Source of the DNA: Chloroflexota bacterium
GTDB taxonomy: Bacteria > Chloroflexota > Dormibacteria > CF-121
Assembly (NCBI GenBank): GCA_005880605.1
Contig: VBIS01000108.1
Span: 1 to 9,718 of the forward strand
DNA: 9,718 nt
Reading direction: 5' to 3'
The notes beneath the pieces are model-generated. The model did no database searches and was not told the DNA's origin. It saw nothing but the letters and a program-made list of their open reading frames with translations. Numbering within the stretch: the stretch's first letter is position 1; the number at the start of each line of letters is the position of its first letter. Shown here in pieces: positions 1-5,362 of this stretch. The translations under genes were made by a program, and so were the position numbers.

Positions 1-516
1 GGCAAAGTCCAGGCCGGTCAGGCGGGCTTCCATATAGGCACTGAATGGCGGTCCGAGGGCAAGGTAAACGGCCATCAGCACGACCGTCGCGGCCAGGAAG
101 TGGGGCGTATCGCCGAACCCGACCAGCCGGAAGGTCGCGGCCCCGATCACCGCGGCCAGCACCCACTGCGCGGTGGCCGTCAGCTGGGTCATCCAGCTCT
201 GGCCCTTGAGCAGGCTGCCCAGCGGCGCGGCGACAGCCGCGACCAGGACCGTGATCTCAGGATGGCGCCGGAACACGATGACCGCCGCCAGCAGCGCGAC
301 CTTCGGCACCTCGCCCCAGCTCGCCTCCTCGCGGGATCCGAGGAGGAAATCGTCGACGATGCACATGCCGATGAAGCTGATCCAGGCCCAGGGTGCCTGG
401 TAGGGCTGAGCCGGCACGAACCAGGCGGCGATCGCGATCAGCAACGCGAGTAGTCCCGCAGCCCACAGACGGGCGCGGATCGATGGGGGGCCGATCACAC
501 GTTCATGGGCGTCCAC
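1..516 (-). CDS. Integral membrane protein, 3' end cut off by the window edge
   Basis: Translating the minus strand gives an uninterrupted frame of 172 codons from a GTG at 516 to the left edge; the gene continues outside the window. After a short polar N-terminus there is a string of hydrophobic segments: around residues 17-33, 40-53, 78-90, 97-106, 119-135 and 140-155. Charged loops separate them, the most obvious carrying a GSREEASWGE stretch. The layout of several closely spaced helices at the N-terminus resembles the MASE-like sensory membrane domains found in front of HD-GYP or GGDEF output domains, but no output domain is visible here, so this is only a suggestion. GTG 516 is the first ATG/GTG/TTG in a frame that is open further upstream; GTG 498 is an alternative. 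Neither has a clear Shine-Dalgarno sequence. It is divergent from pth, with 62 bp between the starts. Function not recognised. Confidence 0.7.
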   Translation of the reverse strand, partial: MDAHERVIGPPSIRARLWAAGLLALLIAIAAWFVPAQPYQAPWAWISFIGMCIVDDFLLGSREEASWGEVPKVALLAAVIVFRRHPEITVLVAAVAAPLGSLLKGQSWMTQLTATAQWVLAAVIGAATFRLVGFGDTPHFLAATVVLMAVYLALGPPFSAYMEARLTGLDFA

Positions 517-578
517 GGCTGGCGAGAATGCAACGTGCCGCCGGGGTCCCCCTTTTGGGTGCTTTAGGCTACGGGGCG

Positions 579-1178
579 ATGTTCCGCCGCAAACCGGCGC
601 TGCCGCCAGCCTCGGATCGCTGGCTCGTGATCGGCCTGGGCAATCCCGGCCGGGAATATGAACGATCGCGGCACAACGTGGGCTTTCTGGTTGTCGACGA
701 GCTGGCGCGGCGCCATGGCGCTCGGGTGACAGACAAAGCGGCCAAATCGCTGACCGGACGGATCCGTATCGGCGACCGCGAGTTGGTGTTGGCCAAGCCG
801 CAGACCATGATGAACCTGTCGGGTCTTGCGGCCAAGGCGCTGCGCGCGAAATATGACGTGCCCCTGGAGCGCACCCTCGTCATCCACGATGACCTGGACC
901 ATCCCTTCGGCCGGCTGCGCCTCCGCAAGAGCGGCAGTTCCGCGGGCAACCACGGGATCGACTCGCTCATCGGCTCCTTCGGCACCCCGGACTTCATCCG
1001 ATTCCGGGTCGGCATCGGCCGTCCGCCGGGCGACGGCGTCGACTACGTCTTGAGCCCGTTTACGGCCGATGAGCAAAGCCAGCTGGCGGCGATCATCGGC
1101 CGCACCGCCGACGCCGTCCTCTACACCGCCGAGCACGGCATCGACCGCGCCATGACCGAATTCAATCGGGTCTCGTGA
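579..1178 (+). CDS. pth: Peptidyl-tRNA hydrolase
   Basis: Cytoplasmic enzyme that cleaves peptidyl-tRNAs released from stalled ribosomes and so recycles tRNA. The 199-residue product is the usual Pth length. Visible family signatures are GLGNPGREYERSRHNVGF at residues 19-36 (N22 and H32 match E. coli N10 and H20), MNLSG at 78-82 (N79 matches N68), and IHDDLDHPFGRLRLR at 102-116 (D104 matches D93). The glycine-rich segment is odd: where most Pths read GGHNG, this one reads AGNHG, so E. coli N114 aligns with H125 and H113 with N124. The frame is open well upstream, but ATG 579 places the first beta-strand correctly. No strong Shine-Dalgarno is present, and a TAGGCT hexamer at 565-570 could be a -10 for a nearly leaderless transcript. 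The 3' end overlaps the convergent MFS gene by 17 bp. Confidence 0.95.
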   Translation: MFRRKPALPPASDRWLVIGLGNPGREYERSRHNVGFLVVDELARRHGARVTDKAAKSLTGRIRIGDRELVLAKPQTMMNLSGLAAKALRAKYDVPLERTLVIHDDLDHPFGRLRLRKSGSSAGNHGIDSLIGSFGTPDFIRFRVGIGRPPGDGVDYVLSPFTADEQSQLAAIIGRTADAVLYTAEHGIDRAMTEFNRVS

Positions 1179-2301
1179 GGAAGTAGGCGAGCACGGCCAC
1201 GGCGCCCACGCCAGTGAGCGCGCCCCCGAGCCAGACGGCCGCCGACGGTCCGAGGAAATGCGCCACGACGGCGGCGAACACGTTGCCAATGGGCGTCACC
1301 CCGATGAAGAGCATGGAGTAGAGGCTGACCATGCGGCCCTGCATCCGGTCGGGCGCGCGCAGCTGCACCAGGGTATTGGTGCCGATCGAGTAGACGGCGA
1401 ACGACCAGCCGACGACGAGCAACAGGATGACCGCCTGCGTGAAGCCAGGCACGATCAAAAAGATCAGCTCCATCGCCGCGAAGAGCAACGCACCGAGAAC
1501 GATGCGGCGCCGCTCGAGCAGGAAGCCGCCGGCGAGCGTCACCGTAATGGCGCCGACCAACGACCCGATGCCCTGCGCGGCGAAGAGGTAGCCGAGGGTG
1601 TCGGCATTAGCGTGCAGGACGACGCGCGTGAAGAGCGGCAGCACCAGGTTGAAATTCGCGCCAAAGGTGCCGGCGATGAAGAGCAGCAGGAACAACCCCG
1701 TCAGCGTCGGCGTGCGCACCACGTAGCCCAGCGCCTCGCCGATCAGTTGGATCGCGGTCTGCGGCGGTCCGGCGGTCAGCGGGCGGCGACGAATCGTGAG
1801 CAAGGCCACGATCACGCCGAGGTAGCTCAGCGCATTGAGCCAGAAGCAGGCCGACACGCCGAGGGTCGCGATCACGATGCCGCCCAGCGCCGGACCGATG
1901 ACACGCGCCAGGTTGAATGCGATCGAATTGAGCGCAACCGCGCTCGCGAGCTCGCCGCGACCCACCATCTCCAGGACCGTCGCCTGTCGCGCGGGAAAAT
2001 AGAGGGCCTGGTTGACGCCAAGCACCGCGGCCAGCGTCATGACGATGGGAAGCGTGATGCTGTGCGCCCCCGTCAGTACCGCATAGAGGACGGCACCGAT
2101 CAGTGAGATCGCTTGCGTGAGCAGGAGAACGTCTCGATGCGCGAAACGGTCGACGATGGTGCCCGCGTAGAGGCCGAAGAGCAGCACCGGACCGTAGCTG
2201 AAGGCGCCGAATAGGGCAAGGGCCAACGCCGAGTTGTGCGAGAGCTGCAGTACCAGCCAGGCGGCCGCCACCGATTGCATCCAGGTGCCGACAACCGACA
2301 C
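1162..2301 (-). CDS. MFS transporter, EntS/MFS_3-like exporter; 5' end uncertain
   Basis: Inner-membrane major facilitator of the EntS-like (MFS_3) type, which usually exports small molecules such as siderophores or drugs; the substrate here is unknown. From GTG 2301 the product has 379 residues with about 11-12 hydrophobic helices. A motif-A-like loop GLYAGTIVDRFAHRD is near residue 43, and the late segment QLRAPDRMQGRMVSLYSM is typical of this group. The gene probably begins further upstream: codons before 2301 in the same frame read SALQYPEFRRYYVGQAV, which matches the usual N-terminus of these exporters. That extension, open up to 2409, contains no ATG, GTG, TTG or CTG; only an ATT at 2400 is available. 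An ATG at 2408 is in another frame and meets a stop after nine codons. A rare ATT start, a one-base deletion or a sequence error could each explain this. It follows the receiver-ATPase gene co-directionally and its tail overlaps pth. Confidence 0.85.
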   Translation of the reverse strand: MSVVGTWMQSVAAAWLVLQLSHNSALALALFGAFSYGPVLLFGLYAGTIVDRFAHRDVLLLTQAISLIGAVLYAVLTGAHSITLPIVMTLAAVLGVNQALYFPARQATVLEMVGRGELASAVALNSIAFNLARVIGPALGGIVIATLGVSACFWLNALSYLGVIVALLTIRRRPLTAGPPQTAIQLIGEALGYVVRTPTLTGLFLLLFIAGTFGANFNLVLPLFTRVVLHANADTLGYLFAAQGIGSLVGAITVTLAGGFLLERRRIVLGALLFAAMELIFLIVPGFTQAVILLLVVGWSFAVYSIGTNTLVQLRAPDRMQGRMVSLYSMLFIGVTPIGNVFAAVVAHFLGPSAAVWLGGALTGVGAVAVLAYFLTRPD

Positions 2302-2354
2302 CGCCTGGCCGACGTAATAGCGCCGGAATTCGGGGTACTGGAGAGCGGAGACCT

Positions 2355-2382
2355 GTAGAACGGCGCGACGGCGCGGTTCTAC
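2355..2382. repeat. 28-bp inverted repeat at the 5' end of the MFS gene
   Basis: GTAGAAC at 2355-2361 is mirrored by GTTCTAC at 2376-2382. The arms extend inward to 12 bp with one mismatch (2362/2375), around a 4-base GACG centre. The palindrome sits between the receiver-ATPase stop (2437) and the MFS GTG (2301). It could be an operator for a dimeric repressor, an RNA hairpin in the leader or intercistronic mRNA, or part of an N-terminal coding extension. There is no T-run, so it is not an intrinsic terminator. Confidence 0.6.
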
Positions 2383-2436
2383 GGCAGAAGAGACTGGAAT
2401 GCGGTCATTTTACTTCGACGCCGCCCGACTTCATCC

Positions 2437-3570
2437 TCAGACGGCGGCCAACGCTTGCGTCAACTCTTTGAACTGCACGGCGGCGGGACCTTGCGGCTGC
2501 TGGACGACGATGGGCAGGCGTCGCTTGCTCGCCGCCGAGAACTCATCGCGCTGGTAGAGGATCATCGCCGCCGCCTCCATCTTCAGGGTCGCCGCCACCT
2601 CGGTGCGGCTCAGCTGCAGGCTGCCGTGCGGATTCGAAATCGCCAGCCGGATGCGATGGCTGAGGATTCCGGTCGCCCGCAGCCGGTCCAGGAACGAGCC
2701 GGTGAGCTCGACGCAGATCACCTCGGGCTCGACCACGATGCAAATCACGTCGGCCTCGCGCAGCAGCGACGGCGCGAACGGTGACGGCTGATTGCCGAGG
2801 TCGACCACGATCACTTCTCCCAGCCCGCGCAGCGAGGTCGCGAAGTCGCTAATGGCATCGGGCGAGACCTCGCGGTACGCGGATCCGCGACGTACGCCGG
2901 GAAGCAGTTGAAACGGAACCTGCGGACTGTGCATCAGATAGCTCGAGAGACGATGGGCGCTGGCGCCGCCGGCAAGGGCCTCTCCCCACGCCCATCGCTC
3001 GGGCGCCTGGATATTGAGCATGCTGCCCAGGGTCCCAACCGGAACGGCGAGGTCGGCCAGCACCACCGCCTCGGCGCCCTTCCCAATCGCCTCCGAAGCG
3101 GCGAGGTTGATGGCGATGGTGCTGGTGCCGATGCCGCCCTTGGCGCCGGCGACGACGGTCAGCCGGCCGCGCGCCTGCGACCCCTGCTGGCGCAAGCGGC
3201 CGGCGCGATCGATCATCCCCTTGATCCGGGTGACGAGTTCGCGCGACTCGACCGGCTTCACTAGATAATCGTCGGCGCCGAGCTCGAGCGCCCGAATCTT
3301 CCCATCGACCGCGTCCAGGGCGGACAGCACCACGATCTGTGTCCAGGCGCCCGCCGGCCCTTTCCGGATGCGCTCGCACACTGAGAAACCATCGACCTCC
3401 GGCATCATCAGGTCGAGGAGCACCAGGTCGGGGCGCTCTTTCTCGACCAGGGCGATGCCTTCGTTCCCGCCCGCGGCCACCTGCACCTCGAAGCCCGCGG
3501 TGCCGAGCAGGGTCTGGAGGTACATGCGATTGGGCGCCTCGTCGTCGATCACGGCGATTCGCGCGGTCAC
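2437..3570 (-). CDS. Response-regulator receiver fused to CpaE/TadZ-like (MinD/ParA family) ATPase
   Basis: A 377-residue two-domain cytoplasmic protein. Residues 1-122 form a receiver domain with all key residues visible: D9 and D10, phospho-acceptor D53 in LLDLMMPEVDG, S83 and K105 in DDYLVKP. After a short linker, residues 136-377 form a P-loop domain of the CpaE/TadZ branch of the MinD/ParA family, with the deviant Walker A AKGGIGTST (signature K144) and a Walker B-like VIVVDLG (D257). The A' motif reads VVLADLAVPVG: D173 is present, but the second aspartate expected in the DxD pattern (catalytic D40 of MinD) is A175. CpaE/TadZ proteins position Tad pilus machinery at the cell pole, but no tad genes are in the window. 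GTG 3570 gives the complete first receiver strand; no good Shine-Dalgarno is seen. A 93-bp gap with two palindromes separates it from the NTF2-like gene upstream, and the MFS gene follows. Confidence 0.88.
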   Translation of the reverse strand: MTARIAVIDDEAPNRMYLQTLLGTAGFEVQVAAGGNEGIALVEKERPDLVLLDLMMPEVDGFSVCERIRKGPAGAWTQIVVLSALDAVDGKIRALELGADDYLVKPVESRELVTRIKGMIDRAGRLRQQGSQARGRLTVVAGAKGGIGTSTIAINLAASEAIGKGAEAVVLADLAVPVGTLGSMLNIQAPERWAWGEALAGGASAHRLSSYLMHSPQVPFQLLPGVRRGSAYREVSPDAISDFATSLRGLGEVIVVDLGNQPSPFAPSLLREADVICIVVEPEVICVELTGSFLDRLRATGILSHRIRLAISNPHGSLQLSRTEVAATLKMEAAAMILYQRDEFSAASKRRLPIVVQQPQGPAAVQFKELTQALAAV

Positions 3571-3590
3571 TGGGATGTAACCGCCTCGTT

Positions 3591-3663
3591 CCCTCCCCCC
3601 TTGCGGGGGAGGGCAGTTGCCCAGTCCGCTCCCCCGCTTGCGGGGGAGGATAGGGTGGGGGCT
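3591..3663. repeat. Two REP-like GC-rich palindromes directly after the NTF2-like gene
   Basis: Two adjacent hairpins. The first has 9-bp arms CCCTCCCCC (3591-3599) and GGGGGAGGG (3605-3613) with a 5-base loop. The second has 9-bp arms CTCCCCCGC (3629-3637) and GCGGGGGAG (3640-3648) with a TT loop. The second is followed by AGGGTGG (3652-3658), five bases short of the minus-strand stop codon of the NTF2-like gene. The same arms plus AGGGTGG recur at 5331-5359 after the HD gene. They look like REP-type dispersed intergenic palindromes. They could stabilise 3' ends or terminate transcription, although no T-run follows. Confidence 0.75.
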
Positions 3664-4017
3664 TCAGGTTGCCAGGCCGAGATACTCCAAATCCCGCCAG
3701 ATCAGCCCATCCTGAAGATCGATCACGCTGACGGACGGCTGGCGGACTCTGCCGTCCGCACCGGTAAAGGTCCATTCCCCGATCACGACCACGGTGTCGC
3801 CCTCCGTGACCAGCCGCTCGATTTCGAAGCTGACGTCGGGCGCCCGCGCCACCGCCTGCTGGCTGATCATGATGAAGGCATCGCGTCCCAGGATGGGCTC
3901 GGGGACCCCCGGCGTCCGATGCACGACATCAGGGTGCAGCCGGCTGGCGAACCCGTCCCAGTCCCTCGCCTCGAGTGCGTCCAGGGCGGCCTTCACGACC
4001 TCCGCGGCGGAGGTCAC
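3664..4017 (-). CDS. NTF2/SnoaL-like fold protein
   Basis: A 117-residue protein with the typical layout of the NTF2-like superfamily. The N-terminal helices read AAEVVKAALDALEARDWDGFASRLHPDVVHRTPG (residues 4-37), followed by a helix around the LGRDAFIMISQQAV segment. Beta-strands then carry VSFEIERLVTEGDTVVVIGEWTFTGADGR, ending in a strand with LIWRDLEYLGL. Family members range from small isomerases and cyclases to binding or scaffold proteins, so the fold is recognisable but substrate and activity are not. Start: GTG 4017 overlaps the dgkA stop as GTGA, so translation is probably coupled to dgkA. There is no signal peptide; it is presumably cytoplasmic. The stop codon is followed almost at once by the REP-like palindromes, consistent with the end of a transcript or operon segment. 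Confidence 0.8.
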   Translation of the reverse strand: MTSAAEVVKAALDALEARDWDGFASRLHPDVVHRTPGVPEPILGRDAFIMISQQAVARAPDVSFEIERLVTEGDTVVVIGEWTFTGADGRVRQPSVSVIDLQDGLIWRDLEYLGLAT

Positions 4018-4442
4018 GACAGGCGAAAGATGTGGCGCGCGAATAGGAGGATCCCAACCACCGCGGCGCCGGCGGCGGCCATCAGGACCGCGGCAGCCGC
4101 GACATCCTTGGCACGGCCGATCATCGGGTGGTGCTCAGGCCAGGCGTAATCGATCAGCACTTCGAGTGCGGTATTGAAGAGTTCGGCGGCGATCACAACG
4201 GCAAAGCAGAGGACGAGGCCGACGAACTCGATCGCCGAAAAGCGCAGCACCAGGGCCCCGATCAGCACGACCACTGCCGCGATGAAGTGCACGCGCAGGT
4301 TTGCCTGGGTCGAGAGCGCCCAGGCGATGCCGCGGCCGGCATGACGGAAGCTGTAGAGCGTCCGCCGCAGGTCGACGCGGCGCGCCCGGCTCGGGCTGCC
4401 AATCCGCTCCGCTTCGAACTCGGCGTCGGATCGCGGGGTCAC
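4014..4442 (-). CDS. dgkA: Diacylglycerol kinase / undecaprenol kinase (DgkA family)
   Basis: Small integral membrane kinase. In Gram-positive-type bacteria members of this family phosphorylate undecaprenol, feeding the lipid carrier of cell-wall synthesis; in E. coli the substrate is diacylglycerol. The 142-residue product has a polar N-terminus (1-27), an amphipathic stretch with SFRHAGRGIAWAL, and three membrane helices at about 53-66, 71-90 and 112-136. The family motif AAELFNTALEVLID (85-98) holds catalytic E87, N90 and E94, and the later GRAKDVAAAAVL segment is also typical. In the upstream TQANLRVH motif the residue aligning with metal-binding E28 of E. coli is Q46. GTG 4442 overlaps the ybeY stop as GTGA, and the dgkA stop overlaps the next GTG in the same way. 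The ybeY-dgkA order is conserved widely. Undecaprenol kinase is the more likely activity, but this is inference. Confidence 0.93.
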   Translation of the reverse strand: MTPRSDAEFEAERIGSPSRARRVDLRRTLYSFRHAGRGIAWALSTQANLRVHFIAAVVVLIGALVLRFSAIEFVGLVLCFAVVIAAELFNTALEVLIDYAWPEHHPMIGRAKDVAAAAVLMAAAGAAVVGILLFARHIFRLS

Positions 4443-4900
4443 GGTGCGGCCTTCAGGATCTTGTTGGTGAGGGCCGTCATCGCGGTTTCCTCGTCCGGTT
4501 CCGCATGGTCATAGCCAAGCAGGTGCAGGAACCCGTGCACCGCGAGTAGTCGAACCTCATCGTTGACCGGGTGGTGGGCCTCGCGCGCCTGCTGCCGGGC
4601 GCGCGGCAAGGAGATCACGATGTCACCCAGCCAGAGCTCGGTGCCAGGCGGCGCCTGGAAGCGCTGGTCGGCGGGCTTTTCCTGCGCGGCAAAGGCGAGC
4701 ACATCCGTCGGCTCATCGAGTCCCCGGTAGCGTCGGTTGTATTCCTGAAGATGGGCATCACCCGTGAGCGTCAACACCGTCACCGTCTGGTCAGGGACCT
4801 TGAGCATCCGCGCCCCCGCTTGCAGCACCGTCTCGAGCCTGGCCAGATCCACGCCGGCGGCAAGTGATGCCGGACCCCAACGGCTCATCTGGATGAGCAC
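4439..4900 (-). CDS. ybeY: Endoribonuclease YbeY (16S rRNA maturation)
   Basis: Zinc-dependent endoribonuclease of the UPF0054 family that acts in 16S rRNA 3'-end maturation and ribosome quality control in the cytoplasm. The zinc motif is intact: HGFLHLLGYDH with H122, H126 and H132. Other signatures are NRRYRGLDEPTDVLAF at 55-70 and LGDIVISLPRA at 91-101. GTG 4900 gives 153 residues, a normal YbeY length, and keeps the VLIQ-like first strand; ATG 4888 is the alternative. The frame stays open a long way upstream, through the small membrane gene, but that part translates to arginine/glycine-rich sequence with no family similarity and is a shadow. The start lies 29 bases after the stop of the small membrane gene, and the stop overlaps the dgkA start by four bases (GTGA). 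Placing it beside pgpH and dgkA matches the conserved neighbourhood. Confidence 0.95.
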   Translation of the reverse strand: MLIQMSRWGPASLAAGVDLARLETVLQAGARMLKVPDQTVTVLTLTGDAHLQEYNRRYRGLDEPTDVLAFAAQEKPADQRFQAPPGTELWLGDIVISLPRARQQAREAHHPVNDEVRLLAVHGFLHLLGYDHAEPDEETAMTALTNKILKAAP

Positions 4901-4929
4901 GCGAGTATCGTAACCGGGCTGCGGGGCGG

Positions 4930-5259
4930 TTACGCGGTGGGTTTGGTGCCGGAGCCGGAGCGGCCGGCCAGGTAGCGGATCCCGATCAGGCCCCCGGCCA
5001 GCAGGACCCAGACCAGCAGGATCCAGTCCTGCGGAACCTCTGACCGCCGGCCGAGATCGGCAGCCAGCGCATCGGTCAGGATGAAGGCGCCGATCAACAA
5101 GAGGCCGCCACCCTCCATCCGGGTCCGCGCCTTGCCCGGGTCCGCACCCCGGCGAAGAAACCGCGGCACCCGGCCGAAGCCCATCATCGAGATGGCGGGG
5201 ATGATCACGGCAGCCGCCGCGACGTAGGCAAGCACGATCACCGATCCTGAAAGGAACAC
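4930..5259 (-). CDS. Small hypothetical three-helix membrane protein
   Basis: A 109-residue protein that I do not recognise. Three hydrophobic segments are visible at about residues 6-25, 51-67 and 79-97. A basic, arginine-rich loop (GRVPRFLRRGADPGKARTR, about 29-47) separates the first two, and a polar tail ends in TKPTA. By the positive-inside rule the basic loop should be cytoplasmic. GTG 5259 is the first start; GTG 5247 and GTG 5241 follow within six codons, and an AGGA nine bases before GTG 5241 makes that a real alternative. The gene lies between pgpH and ybeY, which are usually adjacent in relatives with this cluster. It is co-directional with both, 103 bp after pgpH and 29 bp before ybeY. 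Its reading is supported by the hydrophobic pattern and the absence of a better frame, not by family similarity. Confidence 0.7.
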   Translation of the reverse strand: MFLSGSVIVLAYVAAAAVIIPAISMMGFGRVPRFLRRGADPGKARTRMEGGGLLLIGAFILTDALAADLGRRSEVPQDWILLVWVLLAGGLIGIRYLAGRSGSGTKPTA

Positions 5260-5330
5260 TGCTTACACATCGGAACCAGGCGCCCAAAATTGCGCATGCA
5301 GGATCCTCTCCCCCCGCATCGTATTCCCCC

Positions 5331-5359
5331 TCCCCCGCTCGCGGGGGACGGCAGGGTGG
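5331..5359. repeat. REP-like palindrome directly after the pgpH-type gene
   Basis: Arms TCCCCCGC (5331-5338) and GCGGGGGA (5341-5348) enclose a TC loop. AGGGTGG follows at 5353-5359, three bases short of the minus-strand TAA of the HD gene (5363-5365). Arms, loop position and the AGGGTGG tail match the element at 3629-3658, so the two are copies of one family placed in the same way relative to a stop codon. Confidence 0.75.
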
Positions 5360-5362
5360 AGC

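Noticed and set aside
542..570. Candidate promoter for pth with TAGGCT at 565-570
   Set aside because: No convincing -35 hexamer is found 16-19 bases upstream; kept only as a remark under pth.
393..578. N-terminal extension of Pth upstream of ATG 579
   Set aside because: It has no family similarity, overlaps the divergent membrane gene, and would make Pth much longer than normal.
1258..2106. Plus-strand open frame opposite the MFS gene
   Set aside because: The translation is rich in Arg, Asp, Glu, His and Gln without structure, as expected for the antisense of a hydrophobic protein.
3591..3648. Two adjacent palindromes considered as a CRISPR or direct-repeat array
   Set aside because: There are only two units of different arm sequence, with no regular spacers.
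2849..3775. Minus-strand frame running through the receiver gene and the palindromes
   Set aside because: It is proline/arginine-rich, and the PPPQAGE/PSPARGEG stretches are the usual spurious translation of REP-like palindromes.
4901..5287. N-terminal extension of the YbeY frame up to 5287 (about 282 residues in total)
   Set aside because: The upstream part is arginine/glycine/proline-rich low-complexity sequence, overlaps a plausible membrane-protein gene, and is far longer than any YbeY N-terminus.
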